Shown: positions 10,248-20,397 of the stretch, in pieces
How the letters are laid out: the number at the start of each line of letters is the position of its first letter
Position numbering within the stretch: the stretch's first letter is position 1
Assembly (NCBI GenBank): GCA_009746045.1
Contig: RPFO01000041.1
Location: 6,465,302-6,529,301, forward strand
Length of the DNA stretch: 64,000 nucleotides
Direction of reading: 5' to 3'
DNA from: Mesostigma viride
Taxonomy: Eukaryota > Streptophyta > Mesostigmatophyceae > Mesostigmatales > Mesostigmataceae
Translations under genes and position numbers: made by a program
Notes under the pieces: generated by a model
What the model was told of the DNA's origin: nothing
What the model saw: the letters and a program-made list of their open reading frames with translations, nothing else
The model's database searches: none

Positions 10248-11151
10248 TGTCAGAAACCGGGGCTCGGAGGAAAGATCTTTTGCCTGTTATGACCCAGATA
10301 TTGCACAAGTGTATGGAAAAGACTTCTTGTATTAAAATACGTTTACTGAGAGTGGAAAACACGGTGCGGCCAACACTGGGCGCAGTCTACCATAGCCAAC
10401 ACTGGGCCAGGGCAAATGACAATGCCAACACTGGGCAGGGTCACACGACCAACACTGGGTCGGGGCCACACACGGCTAGGCAAGCAAACAACTCTAGGCA
10501 CACAAAGTAGTGGCGGCTAATGCATTATGCACCGTTGATTTACATCTGACGGCACTGCAGCTTAGCGTCTCTACAACCACGGAAAGAACACTAGATAATA
10601 ACGACTTTGCAGCCTGTAATCTATTGTCCACATCATGGTACATTGTGTGTGTGGTCTGATAGGCTCAAAGTCCTATCGCCTCCAGGGCGGCACCACAAAC
10701 TGCGGACCTGATCTGATCCGGAGAGAGCCGATGTAAATTACGGCACCTGTAACGGTGCTGACAGGTAACGCTTGCTGTATTCCGAGCAACATCATTCGGA
10801 TTTTAGTACACTCAAACATTGTATATGATATTAAACTAGTCAACGACCTGTGGGTGCAATTAATAGGGATGCAAACCCAACAACAAGTCGTGTAAATAAA
10901 CACCTAGCTGACGGCGTCAATTTTCCCCGCATATAATGCGTGATAACATAATGCGTGACAAAAGTAGAGAAACATCGCTAGATATTTGACACACCCCCAT
11001 ACTGCATGTCACGTATTCCGGCTACTCAATGAAAAAACCAGCAGGAACATCTGCCACGTCGTCAGCCAGTGGCTCGCCGTCCATGGTGAAGTGCGCCTCA
11101 GGTTTCTTGGACTTGTTCTCCGCCTTCTTGGACCAGCAGCGATCCTCAGTG
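10248..11151 (-). repeat. 3' LTR of the gag-only element
   Basis: A direct repeat of the 12269-13174 copy. It contains the last 44 or so codons of the gag frame, several degenerate CCAACACTGGGC-type short repeats at about 10370-10470, and an AT-rich middle. Element orientation is minus, so this is the downstream LTR. It abuts the target duplication at 10241-10247. Confidence 0.8.
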
Positions 11152-11906
11152 TGACCGGTACGGTGGCAGTGCTTGCAGGTCAGCACTTTCCCACCCTTGG
11201 TGAGGAAGACTGATTCGTCGATAGTACCCGCACAGTGGGGGCAGGCAGCAGTATGATACACTGGTGCACTGGAATCTGAGCTGCCAGCTTGGGCCGCGCG
11301 GTGCACACGCAGATGGTCGTCCACTTTCAGGACGGCGGTCTTGTAGTCTTTCCACGTCAAGTCGGGGGGAAGGTTGTACGCCGCCAGGACGGGGCCATAC
11401 TGGGCAGGAAGTCTGCGGCGGTGTGATGTCACCAGGATGGAATCATGGAGTTTATTGTTGCTTAATTTATTATATTGCAGGTACAATCGTTCGGTGAGAT
11501 TGACATTTGCAGGAACAGAATCCATGGGAATCTGCTCAGCTGACAGCAGTTCCTCAAGTGTCGCGGCCTGATGGGTGGATGTCGTTTCGTCACGTCCATA
11601 GACGTCAACCAGGACGGTCCACGCCTCGTGCATATACTTGTTGGGGGCCGTAGCGGCATGCAGTAGCGCGTTGCCGTCGAGGCCAGCAATCAGGGCAGCG
11701 TAACCAATTTTTTGCTGCTTTACCACGATCGGATCCTTTCCAGCTAGTACATCTGAATATCCGAGGGCGTCGAATTGCCCTTCCGCCTTGATTCGGAATC
11801 CGGTGAATTTCTTGGGGTCGCTCCCATCAAAGTTGAGATTCTTGAGAGCACTAAGAACGCTGCTCTCCTTGACTTCTCGTGCCACAGCTGGCGCACCTCC
11901 CGACAT
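11022..11906 (-). CDS. Copia-type Gag with zinc knuckle
   Basis: A 294-codon frame with the layout of plant-type copia Gag proteins: an N-terminal helical capsid region (LNFDGSDPKKFTGFRIKAEGQ, later LTWKDYKTAVLKVDDHLR) and a CCHC knuckle (CKHCHRTGHTEDRC) near residue 240. An extra cysteine pair (CPHCAG) lies before it. Gag would package the element RNA into cytoplasmic particles. The protein ends GFFIE inside the 3' LTR, which is unusual and suggests the LTR boundary captured the end of the gene when pol was lost. Its copy in the 5' LTR keeps only the tail. Confidence 0.8.
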   Translation of the reverse strand: MSGGAPAVAREVKESSVLSALKNLNFDGSDPKKFTGFRIKAEGQFDALGYSDVLAGKDPIVVKQQKIGYAALIAGLDGNALLHAATAPNKYMHEAWTVLVDVYGRDETTSTHQAATLEELLSAEQIPMDSVPANVNLTERLYLQYNKLSNNKLHDSILVTSHRRRLPAQYGPVLAAYNLPPDLTWKDYKTAVLKVDDHLRVHRAAQAGSSDSSAPVYHTAACPHCAGTIDESVFLTKGGKVLTCKHCHRTGHTEDRCWSKKAENKSKKPEAHFTMDGEPLADDVADVPAGFFIE

Positions 11907-12252
11907 GTTCTTGATTGCGTTGGAGATTTGTAATGTGAAGTAAAGTGTGATTTAATCTCTCCAGAGATACTGCGTTGTTGTCGAGCAGATCCTGTAGATT
12001 TCTGATTGAAAAGTCTGGAAGTTCGCTGAAACACACACAGTTGAAAAATTCTTGTCGAATGCCACGCAGGAGCCAGCGGCAGTAGGCAGATTCAGGAAAC
12101 ACGCCCGGGAAGATGTCTTCAACTTGGGCAAAAAGCAGATTTGCTCTTGCGAGGTAGTCTGGGCAAGATTCTTCGGGAAATTGAAAAAGCTCAATTCCAG
12201 ATCTCAGGTTGCGGTCGTTGGGAATTGGAAAATATGGGTTCATAGGCATCAC
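11851..12252 (-). CDS. Second open frame of the gag-only retroelement
   Basis: A 133-codon frame beginning just after the primer binding site and overlapping the start of the zinc-knuckle Gag by about 55 bases in another frame. It is rich in aromatic residues and cysteines (DIFPGVFPESAYCRWLLRGI). It resembles no domain I recognise. Its position, first after the 5' LTR, suggests a second gag-like product or a captured fragment. It may also be a chance frame. Confidence 0.35.
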   Translation of the reverse strand: MMPMNPYFPIPNDRNLRSGIELFQFPEESCPDYLARANLLFAQVEDIFPGVFPESAYCRWLLRGIRQEFFNCVCFSELPDFSIRNLQDLLDNNAVSLERLNHTLLHITNLQRNQEHVGRCASCGTRSQGEQRS

Positions 12253-12268
12253 TCGCTACTCGATACCA
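12252..12268 (-). other. Primer binding site of the LTR element
   Basis: Read on the minus strand, the bases directly after the 5' LTR are TGGTATCGAGTAGCGAG. The first seven match the complement of a tRNA 3' end carrying ATACCA, the usual initiator-Met primer of copia elements. Its exact placement fixes the LTR end. Confidence 0.65.
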
Positions 12269-13174
12269 TGTCAGAAACCGGGGCTCGGAGGAAAGATCTT
12301 TTGCCTGTTATGACCCAGATATTGCACAAGTGTATGGAAAAGACTTCTTGTATTAAAATACGTTTACTGAGAGTGGAAAACACGGTGCGGCCAACAGTCT
12401 GGGCGCAGTCTACCATAGCCAACACTGGGCCAGGGCAAATGACAATGCCAACACTGGGCAGGGTCACACGACCAACACTGGGTCGGGGCCACACACGGCT
12501 AGGCAAGCAAACAACTCTAGGCACACAAAGTAGTGGCGGCTAATGCATTATGCACCGTTGATTTACATCTGACGGCACTGCAGCTTAGCGTCTCTACAAC
12601 CACGGAAAGAACACTAGATAATAACGACTTTGCAGCCTGTAATCTATTGTCCACATCATGGTACATTGTGTGTGTGGTCTGATAGGCTCAAAGTCCTATC
12701 GCCTCCAGGGCGGCACCACAAACTGCGGACCTGATCTGATCCGGAGAGAGCCGATGTAAATTACGGCACCTGTAACGGTGCTGACAGGTAACGCTTGCTG
12801 TATTCCGAGCAACATCATTCGGATTTTAGTACACTCAAACATTGTATATGATATTAAACTAGTCAACGACCTGTGGGTGCAATTAATAGGGATGCAAACC
12901 CAACAACAAGTCGTGTAAATAAACACCTAGCTGACGGCGTCAATTTTCCCCGCATATAATGCGTGATAACATAATGCGTGACAAAAGTAGAGAAACATCG
13001 CTAGATATTTGACACACCCCCATACTGCATGTCACGTATTCCGGCTACTCAATGAAAAAACCAGCAGGAACATCTGCCACGTCGTCAGCCAGTGGCTCGC
13101 CGTCCATGGTGAAGTGCGCCTCAGGTTTCTTGGACTTGTTCTCCGCCTTCTTGGACCAGCAGCGATCCTCAGTG
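12269..13174 (-). repeat. 5' LTR of the gag-only element
   Basis: Copy of the 10248-11151 repeat with one 2-base length difference. Beyond its outer end comes the target copy TGTTGAC (13175-13181), then an extra 38-bp tandem duplication of filler plus target ending at 13221 before the MCP frame resumes. Confidence 0.78.
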
Positions 13175-14757
13175 TGTTGACCGACATGCAGTGTGTCAGC
13201 CATGGCATGCAGTGTGTTGACCGACCCGGTGGGCTTGCAATTGCCGGGGTCGAGACAGAACGGGATGATGTAGATGTTGTGATCGGTGTCCATGCGCTTA
13301 TGGAACTGGGTGGGAATCACGTACGAGAAGTACACGGGATCCTTGCCATCGCCGTACATGTTCTGAGAGTTCAGAATCAGATTCGCGGTCTTGAACAAGT
13401 GGCCCTCCCCGAACCGGCTGTTCGGATTCTTGAACGACCAGTAGCCCTTATAGTACCCCTTGAGGGTCGTCTCCGACTCGCTCCAGTTGTCTGGGCGGTA
13501 GAAGAAGATCAGCTCCTTCACGGGGTGGTTGAACTTGAGGTCGATCGTTACCTGCTCCTGGCCGCCGACGTAATGGGTGTGCAGCTGGCTCTCGGTCATA
13601 AGGAACTCGTGGGACTCGCTCGCGAACTGCTGACGCTCGTAGTCGTCCAAATACACGTACCTACCCACGAGGCGGGTGGTGAACGTGGGAGGGTTCGAAG
13701 CCCACGTAGCCCGCTGGTTGGCGGCGACGGTCGTGAACGAAGGCGTGAACTTCTCTGCCTTGGGGATCATGGAATCGCTGATGACGAAAGTGCGAGTGGA
13801 GCCGATGGACGCGTTATACTCGGCGATCTGGAACGAAATCTCCAGCGTGCCGTCGGTGGTTCCCGACGGAGGTGTCGTCGTCGCGAGGACGTTGGTGATC
13901 TTATCGGTGTACATGGCGTTCTCGATGACGTGCTTCACCCACTTCCGGTCGCCCGACTCGGAGATCAGCTGGGCCATCTGGTTGCCATACGCGGAATCGA
14001 TGAAACGAGAGCGGATGATGGAACGGATCAGGTTGTAATCCGGCGTGCCCGAGCTGTTCAGGCTTGACTTGACTGTCCCGCCAATAACGCCAGGGACGGT
14101 ATCATAGGACGGCTCGGACAGCGAGTAGCTCGTGAAGATCTTGTCCGCGGAGGAGAACTTGACCTTGATGCGGACCTCGTGGAAGGACAACGCGATCATG
14201 GGGAAACACGTGCCGGGCTCGCAGGTGAAGGCGAACTCGAGCGGGATGTACAAGTACTGGGTCGACTGGCCGTTGAACCAGTCGGTCATCTTCCCGGCCT
14301 TGTTGAACTTGACGGACCCGCCGTGGTTCGTGGGCATGTTCTCCACCCAGCTGGCGTAGTCAGGGCGGTTCAGGATGTCCCAGATATGCAGCATGTCTCC
14401 CGTGATCCGCTCGACGGGGTACCCTCCGACGATGAACTCGACGTACTCGATCAGGGCGCGGGGGAAGTCCCAGATGAAGGGGGCGAACGACCCGTTCCAT
14501 CCCGGGACCGCGTTCATCTGAACGACGAGCATGGCCCTGGTGATGAGATCGCCGACCCTGGACAACTTGAACTCGAGAGTCTGCCCGTACGCGGACTGCC
14601 CGGTCGTCTGCGCGATCTCGATATCCTCCCACGCGAAGTTCGTGTGTCGAGGGAACACTGACTTGAAAAACGTGACTTCCGGGTTTCCGATGGTGGCGAT
14701 GTCCTGAGGCCCGCGGGCCTTGAGCATCATCATTTGGGCGCCGGACGACGAGGCCAT

Positions 14758-14843
14758 AGTTCGCAGTATAGTATTGCAACCGAAAAAAAAAGTCCGGTTG
14801 CGGTCACGAATTTTGTTATATTGTCTTTGTACTATAGCGAAAG
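14758..14843. promoter_or_regulatory. Bidirectional A/T-rich spacer between MCP paralogues 3 and 4
   Basis: This 86-bp spacer separates two divergent capsid genes. On the minus side GCAATACTATACTGCG, and on the plus side TTGTACTATAGCG, lie within 25 bases of each ATG. A run of eight or more A residues sits between. Both arms carry the same ACTATA core, so I take it as a shared candidate late promoter. Confidence 0.35.
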
Positions 14844-16476
14844 ATGGCCTCTCAGAACATCACGGCCCATTTGACATGGCTGCAGGCGAAGGGGTCGTTC
14901 GACACCTTCCTCACTGTCAACCCGGAGAAGACGTTTTTCAAGTCCGTATTTTCTCGGCACACCAACTTCAGCTGGATGGACGTCGAGATACTCCCCGACG
15001 TCCCTCCGCTGTATGGTGGGCAAGTGAAGTTCAAGGTCCCGCGGATCGGAGACCTCGTCACGCAGATGTACGTGTACTACAACATCACGAAACTCAACTA
15101 CGGGGTCATGCAGGTGACGCACGGAAAGAACTCCGTGTCCGCCGACGGCTCGACTCCCACGAACCCGGGGGTGGATGTGACGGACACGCGCGTGACGGCC
15201 GCGTTCCGGTCCTCCAACTACCCGTTGCTGGCCGACTCGGACTACGACGGGATCACGCACGAGTCGTTTCAGCCCGCGTGGATCGACCACCTCGGGTACG
15301 TCGACCACCTCGGGTACGAACACCGTGGAGCTGTGGGTGGGCGGCACGCTCATCGAGAGCCACACGGGCGATTTCCTGCACACGTGGGATTGCGTCACTC
15401 GCAGTTCGGAGCAGAGCGTGATCCAGGGGCTGCCGTCGGAACACGGAGGGACCCGGAACGTGGGGACCATGCACGATCAGCACGTGTACGTACCCCTGCA
15501 GTTCTTCTTTAACCGAGACGTCGGCCACGCGCTTCCCATTTCGGCCATACAGTATCACGACGTCGAGATCGTGCTGAAGATGAGCGCCAAGCCTCTGCGG
15601 TACGACTACACGAACTATTTCGAGAAGATCCCGTTCAAGGTCGCGCCGTCCACCGATCCGGACCGGTGGCTCCCGAAGAAAGTCCACGTGTTCTCGGGCG
15701 ACTTGAACTCGACGCTGGTGGACACGGGGGAGGAGCTGGAGAGGGCGGAGATCGGCGGGGAGTTGAAGGCCGTCCGTCTCGTCGCGCGATACATATTGTT
15801 GGACGACTTCGAGAGGAAGCAGTTCAACCAAGGGACTCATTCGTACCTGATCACGGAGACCAAACACCTCGAGTTCCCATTGACGAGGCGCGACAAATTG
15901 ACGAAAGAGTTCCCTCTAGACTCGATTTCCGGAGCTTGTAAGGAACTCATTTTCTTCTTCCGCGCCGATCATCGCAGACTCGAGGGGAGCGACGAGAAGA
16001 ACGCGAACGACGAGTATTGGAACTTCGAGGGTAACCGGCCTTTTGTGCGGAACGACATGCAGAACAAGGGGCTGTATTACGTCCGCACGTTCGGAAAGCA
16101 GATGGTGCACGTGGACAACGCATTCTTCGACAAGGCGACGTTGATGTTGAACAATTGCGAGCTTTTCAGCCCCCCGCGCGACCCTCTGTGGTTCAACTTC
16201 TTCTTGCCGGCCGAGTTTCACCGGCGGATCCCCGTGGAGAACTCGTACGAGATGATTTACTTCATTCCCTTCTGCTTGCGTCCGGAAGACGACCAGCCGA
16301 CAGGCAGCATTAACTTGAGCCGCGTGGATCGGGCGACGTTGAAACTTTTTTTCAAGGCGATTCCTGGTCTTCGCGAGGGCCCCGTTCTGTCGAACGGGCG
16401 CGTGCACGTGTACGCGAGGGTCATGAACGTCTTCGAGATCAGCGGCGGGCACGGACGCAAGATGTTCCTGAACTAA
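14844..16476 (+). pseudogene. Major capsid protein, paralogue 4, one frameshift
   Basis: From ATG 14844 the first barrel begins KTFFKSVFSRHTNFSWMD and PRIGDLVTQMYVYYN. Near 15290-15325, just after an 18-bp tandem duplication (GTCGACCACCTCGGGTAC), coding moves one frame and continues VELWVGGTLIESHTGDFLH, HGGTRNVGTMHDQHVYVP, YILLDDFERKQFN, DPLWFNFFLPAEFH, PTGSINLSRVD and GGHGRKMFLN to 16476. It diverges most from the other three (ending GRKMFLN rather than GGKRFAS, and with an inserted loop before the shift), so it may be a minor capsid paralogue. The full length is about 540 residues. Confidence 0.85.
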
Positions 16477-16497
16477 CCGTCCTTCGACTTACTTAGA

Positions 16498-17173
16498 TCA
16501 ATTTTCAATGAGTCCTCGAAGGTTCAAGTACTTCGCGTTTTCGATGCCAGGAACTTTCGCGTTCATTAATGTCGACAACGCGTTCTCTGCATCCCACGCC
16601 GCGCGGCTATACTCAGAATACGGGTTGATGGATGCTGCGATCTTTCCAAATTTTCCTAATTCGTCCCACTTGGCATTAGCCGCCAGCTTTTTTTCGCGAA
16701 GTATGTCCCACAATGAATCAAGTCTTGTTTGCTCTTCTTCACTCATAAGACCCGCAAAATCCCTCCACTGGCTGAAATAAGGGGATTTAGAGTACATCTC
16801 GATCTCCTCAGGAGACATCCCACCGAACCCGTCTAAATTGCCCTTCCCCCCTCCGCCACCACCGCCACCGCCACCACCGCCACCTCCACCTCCACCCTGT
16901 CCCCATCCGAACCACTCGCTCAGTGATGCGTCCGGATTCCAGTAACCAGGGGTAGTCATCTGCTTGTAGCCATGGGACATCAAATAGTTCTCCCACCAGT
17001 CAGGTCCTCCGTACTTCATGTCCGCGGCCGTGGTCCAATTCGGTCCCACTACCGCCCCTGCCTTCTTTTTAATGAGATTGTGTGCCAACTGCCTCATCAT
17101 CCGTTCCGGGATTTTCCCGCCATACTGCCGCAAGTAAGGAGCCAGAGCGTAATCGAAACCTCCGTCTATTAGT
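16498..17173 (-). pseudogene. C-terminal part of the split LysM virion-type protein gene
   Basis: This is the downstream part of the gene whose first part lies at 32853-33844. Genuine coding resumes at about 17173 with QLIDGGFDYALAPYL. The present open frame begins at 17229 inside the inverted repeat of the 15.7-kb insertion, so its first residues are element sequence. About 225 codons remain. They contain a run of some 17 glycines (encoded near 16846-16900) and an otherwise helical, aromatic-rich sequence with no recognised domain. The gene is tail-to-tail with MCP paralogue 4, which fits a structural role. Confidence 0.7.
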
Positions 17174-17175
17174 TG

Positions 17176-17228
17176 CACTATACTTTTCGTCCGAGGGTGG
17201 TAAAAAGGATCCGAGGCGTAAATTACCA
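17176..17228 (+). repeat. Left 53-bp terminal inverted repeat of the 15.7-kb element
   Basis: Begins CACTATACTTTTCG and is the exact reverse complement of 32800-32852. Beyond 17228 the two ends diverge, but both continue with GGTAAT/TTACC-type words. Confidence 0.92.
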
Positions 17229-17460
17229 CGCGGTAATCTTACCACGCACGATCCCACGCCTGAGATCCAAGGCGGTAATAATTACAACGTCGAGTCTTAG
17301 GTAGTAAATTTACTAGCCGTAACGTTACCACGACGTATCTTTCGTAGTACTGTACCGACACGGGAGATTACCGCGACGGATCTTAGTTGAGAAGTTACCA
17401 CCGGTAAATTAGGTGCCAGTGATCCGATGCTGTAAGATTACGTTTTAGTAAGTTACTAAG
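17229..17460. repeat. Left subterminal repeat zone
   Basis: About 230 bp holding many scattered copies of GGTAAT or ATTACC and TTACCACG in both orientations, more degenerate than on the right side. Probably transposase binding sites by analogy with CACTA elements; there is no coding capacity. Confidence 0.55.
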
Positions 17461-18090
17461 GGGGTCTTTGCCTGTCCACGGCCAGATGGATAATTATATA
17501 TTGTAATGGTGAAGTGGGAGAACGTGCGTGTCTATTAGCAAATGCAGCGAAATATAAAAATGTAGTTATCAGCCTTTGTCGCCTGTTCAGCAGTTGTCGT
17601 TGTCGGCCGTTGTCAGTAAGCGGCTATAGATTATGTGTGCTGGGGCCGGTGAAAAGACGCTAGCAAAGTTCGTCTGAATGGCGTCCAATAGAGGGGATTT
17701 CATTCTTATAGTGGATTGTTCGACGAGGAGAAGGCGAGGTTGCTGGCGGAGAATGCGAAAGAGCAGAGGGAAGCAGCGGAAGCCGTGCGTGGAAGATGAG
17801 GTAACGGGATGGAGTGTGGGCCCTGGCTTCTGGTTATGAAATGATGGCGGTTGCAGGCCAGCCGTGCTCGCTGGTAATGGGTGTGTGGTGTTGAAATCCA
17901 AGTTCTGCGCTTATTCTCTTCTTTGGTCAATGATTGAAGGGATGTCGCCTTTTTTATTTTTGTGCATCTGCGTCCCGTCGTGACTGCCTCGTCATGGACG
18001 CCCAGGCGTAGAAGTTCGAACGAGGGAATGATAAATCAAACGCCTGGATATGTTATGATGGTACGAATAAATGGTAATGGGTAGAGGCGG
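17461..18090. other. Cellular-looking sequence without recognised gene
   Basis: About 630 bp of lower GC content than the viral blocks. Only short frames are present and none has recognisable features. Confidence 0.5.
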
Positions 18091-18852
18091 CCAAAATTTT
18101 GTTGGAAGTGTGCCAACGCCGCACATACGACTTGAACAACCCTAGGTATCTTAGGAAAAGGAAGCACGGATACGTCGGAGTGGAGGAAGAGGAAGACGGT
18201 GACGATGGTGAAGACGGAGAGGTTTACAATGGAGGCCTTGAGAATGGGGAGACATTGAAGCAGGAGAGCAGGCTAGCGGTGAGTGGCCCGTCATGAATTA
18301 CATTGTGGTTGCAGTTGTTAGCTAGGCGTGTTGATTGCTTCTTGCCGCGGGTAATCGCTAGCATGCATAACCTTCTTTTTTCAACAGGTGTTCTGGTGCG
18401 TTGACTGCCGCAAAGCAATTAATGGGACTGATTATGTGCCTATCATGCCGTTTGGGAATCATACATTGCCAACAATTTGTGTTTAGAAGGCGCGCCTTCA
18501 GAAGCATATTCAGCACCGCACGAACCAGGTGCTGAAGGCGTGCTTGGAGAGGAAGGGGTATAAAGTGCGCATGACTGCATCGAAGAAGAAGAAGCAGCAG
18601 GAATCGGGCAAGACCATGATAACCGAGCCAGGATTGGCTTTCGTGCATGCAGTACATGGTGCGGCGCAGGCAGTGAATGCTACATCGATTGCAGCGGTGC
18701 AGCCTGTGGCCATGGCGGTGCAGCGCACGGGTCCTGATGTGTGGGCGTTGGCGAAGGAGATTCACGATGCTGTCATGGCCACATTGTCAAGCCAAGGAAT
18801 GGGTGTTGGTTCCAGTCAGGTGCCTCGCCCGGAGGAAGCTTTTCTTCTGTAA
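18091..18852 (+). pseudogene. Remnant of a spliced cellular gene
   Basis: An open stretch ending ...QESRLA stops at a consensus donor (GCG|GTGAGT, intron from 18279). A polypyrimidine-rich acceptor (CTTCTTTTTTCAACAG) ends at 18387. The join is in phase and the next exon reads VFWCVDCRKAIN, a cysteine pair that could be a zinc finger. An in-frame stop follows at 18484-18486. Beyond it the same frame continues with a lysine-rich stretch (MTASKKKKQQESGK) to 18852. The 109-nt intron with good splice signals contrasts with the intronless viral genes and marks this DNA as eukaryotic. I do not recognise the protein; a transposon gene is possible. Confidence 0.4.
18279..18387 (+). other. Predicted spliceosomal intron
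   Basis: Donor GTGAGT at 18279 and acceptor TTTTTTCAACAG ending at 18387, with open phase-0 coding sequence on both sides. Predicted from sequence signals only. Confidence 0.45.
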
Positions 18853-18861
18853 GCAGAGGTG

Positions 18862-18957
18862 CGGCATCAAGCATTTGCAATCGCCATGAGAGCAGTGGAG
18901 ATGTCTGCGGCATGAAGCATTTGCAATCGCCACGAGAGCAGTGGAGATGTCTGCGGC
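18862..18957 (+). repeat. Tandem duplication of about 48 bp
   Basis: Two adjacent copies of a unit containing AAGCATTTGCAATCGCCA and GCAGTGGAGATGTCTGCGG, differing at only a few positions. Confidence 0.75.
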
Positions 18958-19877
18958 ATTTGGAGATCTGCAGACAATTGCAGGAGGACATTGTGCGGTA
19001 CGCTTGTAGGGTGTATGCTGTGTTCCGCTCGCTAATGGACATGTGCCCCTGTAACCTCTTCCAGGCTAGTATCTGCTATCCACCTGTTCAGGCTTGAAAA
19101 GTAAATTGCTGTACGGTTCACAATTGGCATGGCTTGACATGCACGCGTCCTTGACTGTGTTCTGCATGGGTTTGGGTTTTAGCGGTTTACATCAGACTCT
19201 GCTGTGTATCTGCTTAATCAGCCGACGTGTCACATAGGGACAGCAACGGCGCTGGGATGCCGCCCGGTGTGAATGCGAGTGAGGTACGCGCTGTCATGCA
19301 TGGCGGATGGGGCGTGGAAGCCACGACCCACGTTTTTGTGTTTGCACGGGGGGCTAGGGTGCAAGTTGTTGTGTTGCCCTGTCATTCATATGGCCATGGA
19401 TACGCGGGAAGCTTTCCCCGTACCCATACTTAATGATGCATGGACTGGTTGTCACAGCCAAGGGTTTAGCTGTCGTGGGTTTGCTGAGTAATCATGGCAG
19501 GCTGCTAGGCTGGTGCTAGAACAGCCATAGCGCGGTTACTGCTATGTCTTGCCCGTGCTAACTGATGCTGCAGCCACATGTGCGTGGAGCGCGAATCGTC
19601 CCGTGAGGAGAAGGAGGAGGCGGGGCCGGTGCACCCACGGTCAGGCCGGTCCGGAGAAGAAGGAGGCGGAGCACCCAGTGTGGGAGAAGGAGAAGGCGGG
19701 GAAGCACTGAAGCTCCACCCCATGTCAGGCCTCTAGTATAGGCGGCAGTTAACTAAACCCATGCACCTGCAGGTTGTAGCTCAGAATGTATTAAAAATCA
19801 TATGCCCCTTTGCAGGTATATGTGTAACAGTGACTCCCAACGGATATATGTTCCTAATTTGTTAAATTCTTACTGAA
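18958..19877. other. Cellular-looking sequence with retroposon-like tail
   Basis: No gene is recognised. Purine-rich GGAGAAGGAGGAGGCGGGG-type repeats occur at about 19600-19700. The stretch at about 19766-19850 resembles 26549-26635 (both contain CTGCAGGTTGTAGC and CTCCCAACGG), so it belongs to a dispersed repeat family. Confidence 0.5.
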
Positions 19878-20397
19878 TCGTGGTTCTCTGAACATAGTTT
19901 CTTTATAGTGAGATGGAAGGGTAGCCGCTATAGCTAGGTTATTGGGTTCACGTGACAAACCTTTTGAGGCCGGTGCGGCCTGATCCGGATCAGTCGTGGC
20001 CAAAGCTTTGGCCAGTTTTTTCTTGGCCAGGTGGCAGGAGCTACGTTGAGATATAAACCTGCCACTGTCTAGGTTTCTTGGCTCATGGCGTAGTGATTAA
20101 CTAGATCTAGATTCTTTCTCTCACGCAATATGTGACCTAATAGCCCCGGCAGCCTTACGTAAGCTGCCGGCAATTAGAACGCCACATTGCGTCATTTGTT
20201 CAGACGCAACATTTGCGTGGCGAAAAAATGCCGTCCGGGCCAAGGCCGCATGACACGCAAAAAAGGACAAAAACAAACCCACCTAGCTAAGGTCGGCCTC
20301 TTTTCTTTTCACGAGGGCGGCGACAGCAAGCCAGGGGAAACGAACCTCTGGTTTGACGAACCTGTACTGTCGGAGCCATTTTTGGCCCTGAGCAGCA

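Larger units (their letters stand above)
10248..13174 (-). mobile_element. Gag-only LTR retroelement (TR-GAG-like, copia-type) inserted in MCP paralogue 3
   Basis: Near-identical direct repeats of about 905 bp (10248-11151 and 12269-13174), differing by one small indel near 10376 and 12390, bound a 1.1-kb interior. Flanking TGTTGAC at 10241-10247 and at 13175-13181 is the target duplication. On the minus strand the 5' repeat ends in ACA and is followed at once by TGGTATCGAGTAGCGAG, which resembles the initiator-Met-tRNA primer binding site used by copia elements. The interior holds a gag frame with a zinc knuckle. No protease, integrase or reverse transcriptase is present, so it needs another element's enzymes. 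Oddly, the gag frame runs on into the 3' repeat. The near identity of the repeats indicates a recent insertion. Confidence 0.82.
10104..14757 (-). pseudogene. Major capsid protein, paralogue 3, split by an LTR retroelement
   Basis: Coding runs from ATG 14757 down to the PTGSVN motif at about 13222. It is then interrupted by the retroelement and flank duplication, and resumes at 10247 with MSRLDDVKL, ending GMGGKRYAS and TAA at 10104-10106. Landmarks include VTFFKSVFPRHTNFAWED, GGYPVERITGDMLHI, NHGGSVKF, YVYLDDYERQQFA and NHPVKELIFFYRPD. The two parts are in the same frame at the empty site, with TGTTGAC as the duplicated target. The intact length would have been about 560 residues, with an extended loop between the barrels. 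The interrupted frame now reads on into the element's gag tail. Confidence 0.88.

Noticed and set aside
8118..10292. 724-codon plus-strand frame over MCP paralogue 2
   Set aside because: Antisense shadow; repetitive V/R/H/D composition and no motif, while the minus strand encodes a clear MCP.
13045..13221. A real capsid-Gag fusion protein
   Set aside because: The fusion is the result of the insertion reading into the LTR; the missing MCP C terminus is found at 10104-10247.
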